From: Halioxenophilus sp033283405
GTDB taxonomy: Bacteria; Pseudomonadota; Gammaproteobacteria; Pseudomonadales; Cellvibrionaceae
Reading direction: 5' to 3'
Length of the DNA: 64,000 nucleotides
Assembly: GCF_033283405.1 (NCBI RefSeq)
Contig: NZ_JAWMQR010000003.1
Coordinates: 372,001-436,000 of the forward strand
A program made the translations under genes and the position numbers. Each line of letters begins with the position of its first letter. The first letter of the stretch is position 1. Of the stretch, positions 1 to 9,163 are shown one piece after another. The notes under the pieces are model-generated. The model searched no databases. It was not told the origin of the DNA and saw only the letters and a list, made by a program, of their open reading frames with translations.

Positions 1-539
1 CCATCGACGCCGACCAGGCAGCCAGAGAGGTTGTCGAACCCGGAACCCCCGCTTTAACGGCCATTGCCGACCATTTTGGCAGCCAGATACTACTTGCCGA
101 TGGCAGACTCAATCGTGCCCAGCTACGGGAGATTATCTTTAATAACCCAGCTGAGAAGGCGTGGCTCGAGGCACTGCTACACCCTCTCATCCGCGAACAT
201 ATTGTTAGCTTTTTGCAAAAAGCGGTAAGCCCGTACGCGTTATTAGTCTCGCCACTGCTAGTGGAGTCTGGCCAGGTAAACATGGTAGAGCGGGTGATCG
301 TGGTGGATGTGCCAGAGTCCACTCAGGTTGCCCGCACCATGGCGCGCGACCAAAACGATGAGGCTCTGGTGAAGTCGATTATGGCCAGTCAGACCAAGCG
401 TGAAACCCGTTTGCAAGCCGCTGATTTTGTCATCAACAACAGCGGCTCACTGCAAGAGCTGCAACAACAGGTTAATCAAATTCATACAGAGCTGTTGGCG
501 CAAACACGTGATACCAATACCAACCGGGAGCCCAAATGA
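1..539 (+). CDS. coaE: Dephospho-CoA kinase, 5'-truncated by window edge
   Basis: CoaE phosphorylates the 3'-hydroxyl of dephospho-CoA with ATP, the last step of cytosolic coenzyme A synthesis. The reading frame is open from the window edge (codons in phase with position 3), so the N-terminus with the P-loop is missing. What remains starts in the family motif region IDADQAAREV, followed by LHPLIR and the lid/C-terminal part DQNDEALVKSIMASQ with a conserved ADFVINN stretch near the end. It overlaps yacG by four bases (ATGA), which suggests translational coupling. In many gammaproteobacteria pilD-coaE-yacG form one unit, and this arrangement fits. Identity is secure; completeness cannot be judged. 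Confidence 0.95.
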   Translation, partial: IDADQAAREVVEPGTPALTAIADHFGSQILLADGRLNRAQLREIIFNNPAEKAWLEALLHPLIREHIVSFLQKAVSPYALLVSPLLVESGQVNMVERVIVVDVPESTQVARTMARDQNDEALVKSIMASQTKRETRLQAADFVINNSGSLQELQQQVNQIHTELLAQTRDTNTNREPK

Positions 540-754
540 GCCAGCCAAAGAAGTTAAACTGTCCCACCTGCAACACACTTATTGAATGGAGCGACCAATG
601 GCCAGATCGGCCCTTTTGCAGCGAACGCTGTAAGCTGATTGATCTCGGCGAATGGGCGGCTGAGAACAACCGAATTGCAGGTAACTCAGTTTACGATGAA
701 GTGTTAAGCGGGCAGTTGGAAGAGAGCCCATTCAGCGGGCCCTCTAAAGGTTAG
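536..754 (+). CDS. yacG: DNA gyrase inhibitor YacG, zinc-binding
   Basis: YacG is a small zinc protein that binds GyrB and inhibits gyrase. The 72-residue product matches the family length. Four cysteines form the zinc site: CPTC at residues 9-12 and C28/C32 in the FCSERC segment, followed by the family signature DLGEWAAENNRIAG. The C-terminal tail is disordered-looking and acidic. The start codon overlaps the coaE stop (ATGA). It converges on mutT, whose stop lies 36 bases away. The role follows from family knowledge; the sequence only shows the zinc knuckle and the conserved tail. Confidence 0.95.
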   Translation: MSQPKKLNCPTCNTLIEWSDQWPDRPFCSERCKLIDLGEWAAENNRIAGNSVYDEVLSGQLEESPFSGPSKG

Positions 755-790
755 CACTTACTAGCCGTGTGAACTGCGAAAAATTAGATT

Positions 791-1204
791 TCACCACACA
801 TAGGCCAATAGCCGCTCTACAATGGGCCTATTAGCTTCGGGAAATTCGTAATCCGTCAATGTGGCCACAGGCACCCAGGCTGTCGGTTGACCTTCAACCC
901 CAAACGGCTCACCATCAAACTCCAACACCAGGGATACCGTCAGTCGTACCGACTTGTCGGAATAGTCGTGGCAGACCTCCATCAAAGGCGCCGTGCGGGT
1001 GGGGACTATGGCAAGCTCTTCATTCAGCTCCCGGGTCAGGGCCTGCTCGGCCCCTTCGCCAAGCTCCACCTTGCCACCGGGAAACTCCCACAGTCCGCCC
1101 TGGTGTTGATGCTCTGCCCGTTTGGCCAAAAGAATGTGGCCGTCGCGATGAACCACACCCACGGCCACATGCACCTGTTTGCGCTTAGGTTCGGTATTCG
1201 GCAT
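791..1204 (-). CDS. mutT: 8-oxo-dGTP diphosphatase MutT (Nudix hydrolase)
   Basis: MutT hydrolyses 8-oxo-dGTP to the monophosphate and so prevents A:T to C:G transversions. The Nudix box is clear: G-x5-E-x7-REL-x-EE, seen as GGKVELGEGAEQALTRELNE followed by ELAI, where the usual glycine before the last hydrophobic residue is alanine. I start at the ATG at 1204 (MPNTEPKRKQVHVAVG), giving 137 residues, close to the family's usual length; a longer frame to 1282 adds a tail that only reads argJ out of frame. The gene overlaps the argJ 3' end by 20 bases and is probably co-transcribed with argJ. secA-argJ-mutT is also the order in Pseudomonas-type genomes. Confidence 0.95.
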   Translation of the reverse strand: MPNTEPKRKQVHVAVGVVHRDGHILLAKRAEHQHQGGLWEFPGGKVELGEGAEQALTRELNEELAIVPTRTAPLMEVCHDYSDKSVRLTVSLVLEFDGEPFGVEGQPTAWVPVATLTDYEFPEANRPIVERLLAYVW

Positions 1205-2417
1205 TGATGGTGACATAGTCATGGGAGAAGTCGGTGGTCCACACGGTTTCCGCAGCCGATCCTCTTCCGAGGTTGATTCCAATGGTTATCTCACTGCGAT
1301 CCATTACCTGCTGCCCAGCCTCTTCCGAGTAGGAGGGTGCTCGACAGCCATTGGCAACAATCTGCACGTCATCCAGGAAAACATTGACCTTATTCGGGTC
1401 CAGCCCCTTTACCCCGGCGTAGCCAATCGCCGCCACAATGCGCCCCCAGTTAGGGTCACAGGCGAAGAGCGCGGTCTTTACCAAGGGTGAGTGGGCAACC
1501 GAGTAAGCAACTCTCAAGCACTCTTTCTCTGTTTGCCCCCCCTCAACCTGTACTGTCACCAGCTTGGTAGCACCCTCGCCATCTGCAACTATCGCTTGTG
1601 CCAGTGCCGTTAGCACCTGCTGAATATGATCAGCCAACAAGTTGTAAAGTTCGCCACTGGCGTCATCAACCATGGGCGCATCGGATGCGCCGGTTGCCAC
1701 TAAAATGCAGGAGTCATTGGTGGAAGTGTCGCCATCAATGGTGATGCGATTGAAGGACTTATCCGCCGCTTGCGCCAGTATCTTCTGCAATACCGGCTGT
1801 GCTATAGCGGCATCGGTGACCACATAAGCCAGCATAGTGGCCATATTGGGCCGGATCATGCCCGCGCCCTTGCTAATACCGGTAATGGTGATGGTGCAGC
1901 CCAGATAGTCAAACTGCCGAGAAGCACCCTTGGGGCGGGTGTCGGTGGTCATAATGCCACGGGCGGCTCTTTCCCAATTGCTCTCATCGAGGGTAGACCA
2001 AGCGGCTGGCAAAGAACTGACCAGACGTGAAAGCGGTAGCGGCTCGCCGATCACCCCGGTAGAGAAAGGCATAATCTGCCCCTCTTCGCAACCAGCGAGC
2101 TTGGCCATAGCGGTGCAGGTTGCCTGAGCATCCGCCAAACCTTGGTCGCCCGTACAGGCGTTGGCATTGCCGGCATTAATCACCAGAGCCCGGATACTGT
2201 TACCCAGGTGGCTTTTGCAAACCGTTACCGGCGCCGCGCAAAAAGCATTTTTGGTGAAAACCCCGGCCGCAGTACTACCTTCACAAAAACTCATTACCAC
2301 CACGTCATCACGGGTGACTGTCGCGGGGTTGCGGCCTTTGATGTCGGCAAAAGTTGCACCTAATAGGGAACCCTTTACGGGGTGTAACGTCGGTAATGGA
2401 AATTCACCAACAGCCAT
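1185..2417 (-). CDS. argJ: Bifunctional ornithine acetyltransferase / N-acetylglutamate synthase ArgJ
   Basis: ArgJ moves the acetyl group from N-acetylornithine to glutamate, recycling it in the arginine pathway; many members also acetylate glutamate from acetyl-CoA. The 410-residue protein has the autocleavage site KGAGMIRPNMATMLAY, where the chain is cut before Thr194 and that threonine becomes the nucleophile of the beta chain. Conserved N-terminal VVINAGNANACTG and C-terminal CDPNWGRIVAAIGYAG also fit. The ATG at 2417 follows a 141-base gap after secA, and mutT overlaps its 3' end. Whether the enzyme is mono- or bifunctional cannot be told from sequence by eye. Confidence 0.96.
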   Translation of the reverse strand: MAVGEFPLPTLHPVKGSLLGATFADIKGRNPATVTRDDVVVMSFCEGSTAAGVFTKNAFCAAPVTVCKSHLGNSIRALVINAGNANACTGDQGLADAQATCTAMAKLAGCEEGQIMPFSTGVIGEPLPLSRLVSSLPAAWSTLDESNWERAARGIMTTDTRPKGASRQFDYLGCTITITGISKGAGMIRPNMATMLAYVVTDAAIAQPVLQKILAQAADKSFNRITIDGDTSTNDSCILVATGASDAPMVDDASGELYNLLADHIQQVLTALAQAIVADGEGATKLVTVQVEGGQTEKECLRVAYSVAHSPLVKTALFACDPNWGRIVAAIGYAGVKGLDPNKVNVFLDDVQIVANGCRAPSYSEEAGQQVMDRSEITIGINLGRGSAAETVWTTDFSHDYVTINAEYRT

Positions 2418-2558
2418 ACTTGCGCCTCAAAATAGGTTGATATCCGTGAGCACGGGGGAGAGTTCGAACGACAAAGTGTAGCAGAGAGCGGCACGGGAAG
2501 AGAGCACCCTCCCCACCCTGCAAACCAATTCTGTTCTGGAATTTTAAAGGATTGAATA

Positions 2559-5285
2559 CTAGCCTAGGCGGCCGTGACACTGTTTGTATTTTTTGCCGGA
2601 GCCACAGGGGCAAGCATCGTTGCGCCCAACCTTAGGCATGGAGCGGCGCATCGGCTCCGCGGCCGCGGGCTCATCGTCAGGCTCGCCATCGGCCAAGGCA
2701 TTGGCTTCAGCATGTTCCATTTTTATACGCATCTGCTCTTGCAGTTCGCGTTGACGACGCTCCAACTCCTGCAGCTGCTCCTGAGTAATCGGCTCAACCC
2801 GGGAGAGCATCTTCACCACTTCCTGCTTGATGTTATCGAGCAACTCCTGGAACAGCTGGAAGGATTCGCGCTTGTACTCCTGCTTGGGATTACGTTGGGC
2901 ATAAGCCCGCAGCCCAATACCCTGGCGCAGATGGTCCATATTGGCCAAGTGCTCCTTCCAGTGGGTATCGAGCACCTGCAGCATGATCCGTTTTTCAACA
3001 TCGGTAATCATCTCGCCAAAGCGTTCACATTTCGCGGCCCACGCCTCATCGGCCGCGGCAATTACACGCTCAAGCAGACTCTCCTGGTAGAGCTTCTTGT
3101 CTTCACTTAGCCACTGCTGCAGTGGCAGGTGTAAACCCAGCTCATTAGCCAGGTGCTGCTCCAAACCGGGCACATCCCACTGCTCCTCCACACTCTGCGG
3201 GGGGATAAACTCGTGAAACAGATCAGTCACCACGTCGTGACGAATGGCGTTGATAGTTTCTGAGATGTGGTCAGCCTCAAGAATCTCGTTGCGCTGCTGG
3301 TAAATTACCTGGCGTTGATCATTGGCGACATCGTCATATTCCAGCAATTGCTTACGAATATCGAAGTTACGCCCTTCCACCTTGCGCTGGGCTTTCTCGA
3401 TGGCATTGCTGACCATACGGTGCTCAATCGCTTCGCCCTGCTCCATGCCCAGCGCTTTCATAAAGTTGCGCACCCGGTCGGAAGCAAAGATACGCATGAG
3501 GCTGTCTTCCATCGACAGATAAAAGCGTGTCATGCCCGGGTCACCCTGACGGCCGGATCGGCCGCGCAACTGGTTGTCGATGCGGCGTGACTCGTGTCGC
3601 TCGGTACCAATAATGTGTAAGCCGCCGGCATCCAGCACCGCCTGGTGACGAGCTTTCCAATTGGTTTTTATCTCTTCAATTTGGGCCTCTGTGGGCGTAG
3701 GCAACGCCGCTACCTCGGCCTCCCAGTTACCCCCCAACACAATATCGGTGCCGCGACCGGCCATATTGGTGGCAATAGTTACCGTACCCGGTCGGCCAGC
3801 CTGGGCAATAATTTCAGCCTCTTTCTCATGGAATTTCGCGTTCAACACCTGGTGCTTGATACCAGCCTTCTTAAACCTGGCCGAGACAATTTCCGAGGTC
3901 TCGATGGAGGCGGTACCCACCAACACCGGCGCATTCTTCTCGATACAGTGCTTCACATCCTCGACAATGGCATCGTACTTCTCGGCCAGGGAGAGGTAGA
4001 TGAGATCATTCAGGTCCTTCCGCGCTACTGGTTTATTGGTGGGGATAACCACCACATCCAACCCATAAATCTGATGAAACTCGACCGCTTCGGTATCGGC
4101 GGTACCGGTCATACCAGAGAGTTTATGGTAGAGACGGAAGTAGTTCTGGAAGGTGGTTGAGGCCAAAGTCTGACTCTCACTCTGGATTTTCATCCCCTCT
4201 TTGGCTTCGAGCGCCTGGTGCAAACCCTCCGACAGACGACGACCCGGCATGGTGCGGCCGGTGTGCTCGTCAATCAGCATCACCTGATTGTCCTGCACAA
4301 TGTAGTGGATATCTTTGGAGTAGAGGGTGTGAGCGCGCAACGCGGCATGAACATGGTGTAGCAGGCCAAGGTTGGCCGGCGAATAGAGGCTGTCGTCTTC
4401 CTCCAGCAGGCCATTGGCTACCAGCAGGGTTTCTACCTCCTGGTGGCCCAGTTCGGTCAATTCCACCGAACGCATCTTCTCATCCACCAGATAGTGACCG
4501 GTGATAACCGGGTTCTCCTCACCCTCTGGCAGCTCCGGCTGCTCTTTCAACAGCGGGATTAACTGATTGATCGCCCGATAGAGGGCGGAACTGTCCTGTG
4601 CCGCGCCGGAGATAATCAACGGCGTACGCGCTTCATCGATCAAGATGGAGTCAACTTCGTCGACGATAGCGAAGTTGAGGGGACGCTGGCCACGCTCGGC
4701 CAGGCTCAGCGCCATATTGTCACGCAGGTAATCGAAGCCGAATTCGTTGTTAGTGCCGTAGGTGATATCGGCCTGATAGGCTTGGCGTTTTGCGTCAGGA
4801 TCCTGCATGGAGTGGATAACACCCACGGTCATACCCAAGGCGTTATAGAGGGGCGACATCCACTGGGCATCACGGCTGGCCAGGTAGTCGTTCACGGTTA
4901 CCACATGAACGCCTTTCGATGACAAAGCATTTAGGTAGACAGGCAGAGTCGCCATCAGGGTTTTACCCTCACCGGTGCGCATCTCCGCGATGCGACCCTC
5001 GTGCAGGGTAATACCACCAATCATCTGCACATCGAAATGGCGCATACCTAATGCTCGGCCACCCGCTTCACGCACCAGAGCAAAGGCTTCCGGCAGCAGT
5101 GAATCCAAACTCTCGCCTTCAGCTGAACGCGCCTTAAACTCTTCGGTTTTTGCTTTTATTTCTTCATCAGTCAGCGCTTGGTAGCTCTCCTCCAGAGCAT
5201 TTATCTTTGTCACCAAACGCCGCATGCGCTTCAGTTCACGATCGTTCTTTGTGCCGAAAACGGCTTTTAACGCTTTGCCAATCAT
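2559..5285 (-). CDS. secA: Preprotein translocase ATPase SecA
   Basis: SecA is the ATP-driven motor that pushes unfolded preproteins through SecYEG. The 908-residue product has the family's full length. Visible landmarks are the Walker A segment MRTGEGKTLMATLP near residue 105, the DEAD-like VDEVDSILIDEARTPL near 210, motif NMAGRGTDIVLGG in the second nucleotide-binding fold and QLRGRSGRQGDPG. The C-terminus ends in the SecB/phospholipid-binding zinc motif CPCGSGKKYKQCHG, preceded by an acidic linker. Ninety-seven bases separate it from the M23 peptidase upstream. No secM-like arrest gene is present in the position it holds in E. coli, so secM-type feedback is not expected here. Confidence 0.98.
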   Translation of the reverse strand: MIGKALKAVFGTKNDRELKRMRRLVTKINALEESYQALTDEEIKAKTEEFKARSAEGESLDSLLPEAFALVREAGGRALGMRHFDVQMIGGITLHEGRIAEMRTGEGKTLMATLPVYLNALSSKGVHVVTVNDYLASRDAQWMSPLYNALGMTVGVIHSMQDPDAKRQAYQADITYGTNNEFGFDYLRDNMALSLAERGQRPLNFAIVDEVDSILIDEARTPLIISGAAQDSSALYRAINQLIPLLKEQPELPEGEENPVITGHYLVDEKMRSVELTELGHQEVETLLVANGLLEEDDSLYSPANLGLLHHVHAALRAHTLYSKDIHYIVQDNQVMLIDEHTGRTMPGRRLSEGLHQALEAKEGMKIQSESQTLASTTFQNYFRLYHKLSGMTGTADTEAVEFHQIYGLDVVVIPTNKPVARKDLNDLIYLSLAEKYDAIVEDVKHCIEKNAPVLVGTASIETSEIVSARFKKAGIKHQVLNAKFHEKEAEIIAQAGRPGTVTIATNMAGRGTDIVLGGNWEAEVAALPTPTEAQIEEIKTNWKARHQAVLDAGGLHIIGTERHESRRIDNQLRGRSGRQGDPGMTRFYLSMEDSLMRIFASDRVRNFMKALGMEQGEAIEHRMVSNAIEKAQRKVEGRNFDIRKQLLEYDDVANDQRQVIYQQRNEILEADHISETINAIRHDVVTDLFHEFIPPQSVEEQWDVPGLEQHLANELGLHLPLQQWLSEDKKLYQESLLERVIAAADEAWAAKCERFGEMITDVEKRIMLQVLDTHWKEHLANMDHLRQGIGLRAYAQRNPKQEYKRESFQLFQELLDNIKQEVVKMLSRVEPITQEQLQELERRQRELQEQMRIKMEHAEANALADGEPDDEPAAAEPMRRSMPKVGRNDACPCGSGKKYKQCHGRLG

Positions 5286-5382
5286 TTTTTGGTCCGAATA
5301 TTATCGTTTGTGATGCTTGACCCCCACGAATTGGGGGCCAAGTAAACAGGAAGGTGCCGCTCGAAGCAAGCCGGAGGGGAAA

Positions 5383-6318
5383 CTATTTTCGGGGAGTTCG
5401 GTGTATATAAGAGGACGGGTCGACAGGGCGACCGTTTTTATAAACTTCAAAGTGGACATGGGGGCCTGTGGATCGACCACTGCTACCCATTAACGCGACA
5501 ATCTGGCCTTTTTTAACCACATCACCCACTGCCACCAGGTTTTCACTGTTGTGTGCATAGCGGGTGGAGAAGCCCGAGCCGTGGTTGATTTCAACCATTT
5601 GGCCGTAACCGTACCGGTCGCCAGACCAGGTCACCACACCAGAGGCTACCGCCACAACATCAGAATTGAGCTGCCCGGCGAAGTCCATACCGCTGTGCCA
5701 GGCTAAATGGCCATTAAACGGATCGGTACGACGACCATAAAAAGAGGAGATCCAACCCTTTTTGATCGGTCGACCAGCGATGAACACATCATTCTGGATT
5801 TTGCGATTGGCCATCAGCGCTTCCAAGGTATCCAGCTGCTGCTGACGATCCTCAATTTGAGCGGCCAACTCATCGATCACATCGATAAAACTGGGCGGGT
5901 CAAAACTGATGCTTTCGCTACTGTTTTCCGGGCCACCCAGGGCCGGAGCCTGGCTGAAATCAAACTCGCCGGCGTCCAAATCGGCGGCTGTGGTCAAGCG
6001 CTCACCCAGGGCATCAATACGCAGCAGCCGGGCCTGTAGCTCTGCCACCCGTAAAGTAAGGGCAGAAAGCTGCTGTTCCGCTTCACGCTTGGAGTCTTTG
6101 ATAGCCAGCTCTTGCTCCTGCAAGGAAGCCTGCCAAGCCTGAGCGGTGTCGGAATCGACGAAATCGGAATTGTGCTGGGAGGCAAATAGCGCGCCCACAC
6201 TGGTACCCACGCCCAAAGGTAAACCCAATAGGCATAGCGAAAGCACGGCCTTTGTCCAGCCGCTTAGGGTATAGGTTTTGGTACCGGAATGGCCTTTACC
6301 AATAACAATTATCTTCAT
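5383..6318 (-). CDS. M23 (LytM-type) metallopeptidase with N-terminal membrane anchor
   Basis: This is a predicted periplasmic peptidoglycan endopeptidase of the M23 family. From the ATG at 6318 it has 311 residues: a short cytoplasmic start (MKIIVIGKGHSG), one transmembrane segment around 20-45, a coiled-coil-like stretch rich in Q, E and L (about 60-100 and 135-165) and a C-terminal LytM domain. The zinc motifs HSGMDF (HxxxD) and HVH at 287-289 are intact, so it is probably an active enzyme, not an EnvC/NlpD-type activator with lost ligands. A GTG at 6333 is an alternative start. It sits between lpxC and secA, the place of secM in E. coli. Substrate and regulators are unknown. Confidence 0.9.
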   Translation of the reverse strand: MKIIVIGKGHSGTKTYTLSGWTKAVLSLCLLGLPLGVGTSVGALFASQHNSDFVDSDTAQAWQASLQEQELAIKDSKREAEQQLSALTLRVAELQARLLRIDALGERLTTAADLDAGEFDFSQAPALGGPENSSESISFDPPSFIDVIDELAAQIEDRQQQLDTLEALMANRKIQNDVFIAGRPIKKGWISSFYGRRTDPFNGHLAWHSGMDFAGQLNSDVVAVASGVVTWSGDRYGYGQMVEINHGSGFSTRYAHNSENLVAVGDVVKKGQIVALMGSSGRSTGPHVHFEVYKNGRPVDPSSYIHRTPRK

Positions 6319-6725
6319 AGTGCTCACAAACACACCGAAAAGTGCGTTTCGATTCTTTACCAGATCGCTACCAACGGCCTAGTAGATCCGCTGGAAAGCT
6401 CACACTTGGGTGTAGAATTTTGGCATATTACCAAAATACTGATTGGTTACGGCCAGTTATACCCGCCGATAATGCCAAAGACTTTTAGGTGACACAACTC
6501 TTCGTTTGTGAAAAACCGCATATTATTCAACCAAAGCCTTAGGTTTTGATAGGATCATGCCGACCAGTAAACCTTCTGACAGTGTAGTCAGTGACTGTTG
6601 GTTTTGCGTGGTATCGGGGGGACAGGGCGGTATTTCGGGCAGATGAACGGAGGTTTGGCTATCAATCCCTCACCGCCACAAGGAGAATGGCGCCAAGCTT
6701 TATTGAGCCTGGCGCCACGCCTGCA
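6319..6725. other. Non-coding gap between M23 peptidase and lpxC
   Basis: No convincing gene is present; small plus-strand frames here have no family features. Two structures stand out. The inverted repeat ATTTTGG-CATATTA-CCAAAAT lies at 6417-6437, about 100 bases before the M23 start, and could be an operator. The stable hairpin at 6688-6717 directly follows the lpxC stop. The gap probably holds the promoter of the M23-secA-argJ-mutT unit, but I see no clear -35/-10 pair. Confidence 0.5.
6688..6717 (-). terminator. Hairpin downstream of lpxC, possible terminator without U-tract
   Basis: The arms TGGCGCCAGGCT and AGCTTGGCGCCA (minus strand) pair over 12 bp with one G-U wobble and a six-base loop, starting nine bases after the lpxC stop. 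There is no run of T after the stem, so it may be a transcript-stabilising 3' structure or a partial terminator for the mra-lpxC series, not a classic intrinsic terminator. Confidence 0.5.
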
Positions 6726-7643
6726 TCAATAAGCTGCCGCAGCAACCGGTTTGATATAAGAAATGGGCGCCACTTGATTATCTTCAAAGGTGACCACTTC
6801 CCAGGCATCTTCCTGTTTAATCAGTTCTCTCAGCAGCCGGTTGTTGAGTGCGTGGCCCGATTTATGGGCTCGAAACTCGCCAATCAGGCTATTGCCGAGC
6901 AGGTAGAGGTCGCCAATGGCATCGAGGATTTTGTGTTTTACAAACTCATCTTCGTAGCGAAGACCATCTTCATTAAGTATGCGATATTGATCGACCACAA
7001 TAGCGTTATCCACACTGCCACCCTTGGCCAGACCTTTTGAGCGCAAATATTCAAAATCGCTCATAAAGCCAAAAGTACGCGCCCGACTCACCTCTTTAAC
7101 AAAGGAGGTACTGGAAAAATCGACTTCAGCGCGGGCGATGCGATCACGAAACACTGGGTGATCAAAATCGATACTGAACGACACTTTAAAGCCATCAAAG
7201 GGGTAAAACTCGGCAACTTTGTCACCTTCGCTTACCACCACTTTGCGTTTGATGCGGATGAACTTCTTGGGGGCGTTTTGCTCTTCGATACCAGCAGACT
7301 GAATCAGAAAAACAAACGGACCGGCACTACCGTCCATGATAGGCACTTCCGCCGCACTGACCTCCACCACGGCATTGTCAATTCCTAAACCCGCCATGGC
7401 AGAGAGCAGGTGCTCAACCGTGGAAACACGTACATCTCCTTTCATCAGGGTAGTGGAGAGGGTTGTGTCCCCTACGTTTTGAGCCTTGGCGACAAGGTCA
7501 ACCAGTGGTTCTATATCGGTGCGGCGAAAGATAATGCCGGTATCCACCGGTGCTGGTTTCAATGTGAGAAAAATCTTCTCACCTGTGTGTAATCCAACGC
7601 CGGTCGCACGAATAGCGTTTTTAAGCGTACGCTGCTTGATCAT
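6726..7643 (-). CDS. lpxC: UDP-3-O-acyl-N-acetylglucosamine deacetylase LpxC
   Basis: LpxC removes the acetyl group from UDP-3-O-acyl-GlcNAc, the committed step of lipid A synthesis. The 305-residue length and the start MIKQRTLKNAIRATGVGLHT match the family; the ATG at 7643 is preceded by GGAG. The zinc ligands are visible: His78 in VSTVEHLLSAMAGLGIDN and the H-x3-D of HKILDAIGDLYLLG. The C-terminus is long enough to carry the degradation tail that FtsH recognises in E. coli, although its last residues (VKPVAAAAY, in part) end in a run of small and aromatic residues of similar type. It follows ftsZ by 218 bases, the usual end of a dcw cluster. Confidence 0.97.
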   Translation of the reverse strand: MIKQRTLKNAIRATGVGLHTGEKIFLTLKPAPVDTGIIFRRTDIEPLVDLVAKAQNVGDTTLSTTLMKGDVRVSTVEHLLSAMAGLGIDNAVVEVSAAEVPIMDGSAGPFVFLIQSAGIEEQNAPKKFIRIKRKVVVSEGDKVAEFYPFDGFKVSFSIDFDHPVFRDRIARAEVDFSSTSFVKEVSRARTFGFMSDFEYLRSKGLAKGGSVDNAIVVDQYRILNEDGLRYEDEFVKHKILDAIGDLYLLGNSLIGEFRAHKSGHALNNRLLRELIKQEDAWEVVTFEDNQVAPISYIKPVAAAAY

Positions 7644-7712
7644 CGAAGAGGTGTTACTCCAATCGTGGGACAGTCCCTGGTCCAACTCAGTAAAAGGAAA
7701 AAATTGGCGGCA

Positions 7713-7718
7713 ATACTA
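7713..7718 (-). promoter_or_regulatory. Possible lpxC promoter -10 (TAGTAT)
   Basis: In the 218-base gap between ftsZ and lpxC the minus strand reads TAGTAT about 70 bases before the lpxC ATG. The matching -35 region is poor (GTTTCG-like at 17 bases), so this is a weak candidate. A separate lpxC promoter is expected from the gap size and from other gammaproteobacteria. Confidence 0.3.
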
Positions 7719-7861
7719 CCACAAAGTTGTGACAGCGAAACCACACTACCCGACAAACTGACAGGATCGCCTAAAAACTCCGGGACAAGTGGCTCTCCCA
7801 CTACCGAGATAACCACCGCCAATGTTCACCTTGCGCTATCGATGCCCAATCAGCTTGCCTC

Positions 7862-9088
7862 TTAATCTGCCTGCCGACGCAAAAATGCTGGAATATCCAG
7901 ATAATCCAGATCTTTATCATCCATCGGCTTCAGCTCACGCATAGCGCCAGACTTGGACGACACCGCGGTTTGACCCGCGTGAGCCGGATTAGCGACTGAA
8001 CGCATTGACTGTGGCTTGCGCAAAACAGTAGGCCGGTCCAGACTCGCATAATCTGGCTGAACGGCAGCTGAAACAGCCGCTCTTTCCACAGTTTTTTCTG
8101 CATTAACCGGTTTATCCAGCACCCCTTCCGCAGGACTGCCAAGGCCAGTAGCCACCACAGTAACACGCAGTTCACCAGCCATCTCCGGATCAATAACCGT
8201 ACCCACTACTACCGTCGCGTCATTGGAAGCAAACTCTTCGATGGTGTCACCTACTTCACTGAATTCGCCCAACGAAAGATCCAGACCAGCGGTGATATTA
8301 ACCAGAATGCCACGCGCACCTTGCAGGTTGATGTCATCCAACAGCGGGCTTTTGATGGCAGCCTCTGCCGCTTCGCGGGCGCGGCCGTCACCCTTGGCGG
8401 AACCGGTACCCATCATCGCCATGCCCATTTCAGACATCACCGTGCGCACGTCAGCGAAGTCGACGTTGATCATTCCAGGGCGGATAATCAGATCGGCAAT
8501 CCCCTGTACAGCACCCAACAGAACATTGTTGGCTTCCTTGAAGGCATCCAACAGTGAGGTGGTGCTGCCCAATACCGAGAGCAGTTTTTCGTTGGGGATG
8601 GTAATCAAGGAGTCGACCCGCTCCTCCAGCTCGGCGATACCCAGATCAGCGATCTTCATACGCTTTTTGCCTTCGAAGGGGAAAGGCTTGGTAACCACAG
8701 CCACAGTAAGGATTCCCAAGTCCCGTGCAATTTCCGCAACCACGGGCGCACCACCGGTACCGGTACCACCACCCATACCGGCGGTGATGAATACCATATC
8801 CGCACCGGTCAGCACTTCGGCAATACGCTCACGATCTTCCATCGCGGCCTGACGACCGACATCCGGGTTGGCACCAGCCCCCAGCCCTTTGGTCATGCCT
8901 TGTCCCAGCTGTAACACAGTGCGCGTATCGACATTTTTCAGTGCCTGCGCGTCTGTATTAGCACAGATGAATTCAACGCCCTCAACGTTGCTTTCAATCA
9001 TATGCTTAACGGCGTTGCCGCCACCGCCACCAACACCAATTACTTTAATCACTGCATTTTGAGGAATGCTGTCTACCAGCTCAAACAT
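7862..9088 (-). CDS. ftsZ: Cell division GTPase FtsZ
   Basis: FtsZ is the tubulin homologue that polymerises into the Z-ring at midcell. The 408-residue protein shows the GTP-binding signature GGGTGTG at residues 106-112, the N-terminal VIGVGGGGGNAV, and the T7 synergy loop NVDFADVRTVM that completes the GTPase site of the neighbouring subunit. A variable linker rich in A, V and S precedes the conserved tail DYLDIPAFLRRQAD, which binds FtsA and ZipA. The ATG at 9088 has GGAG upstream. It lies 75 bases after ftsA. Confidence 0.98.
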   Translation of the reverse strand: MFELVDSIPQNAVIKVIGVGGGGGNAVKHMIESNVEGVEFICANTDAQALKNVDTRTVLQLGQGMTKGLGAGANPDVGRQAAMEDRERIAEVLTGADMVFITAGMGGGTGTGGAPVVAEIARDLGILTVAVVTKPFPFEGKKRMKIADLGIAELEERVDSLITIPNEKLLSVLGSTTSLLDAFKEANNVLLGAVQGIADLIIRPGMINVDFADVRTVMSEMGMAMMGTGSAKGDGRAREAAEAAIKSPLLDDINLQGARGILVNITAGLDLSLGEFSEVGDTIEEFASNDATVVVGTVIDPEMAGELRVTVVATGLGSPAEGVLDKPVNAEKTVERAAVSAAVQPDYASLDRPTVLRKPQSMRSVANPAHAGQTAVSSKSGAMRELKPMDDKDLDYLDIPAFLRRQAD

Positions 9089-9163
9089 AATGCCCTCTCC
9101 AATTTGATATTACGTTGTTTACCCTGATGAAATCGTTTACTTACTCAATTAACTGCTTGTTTC

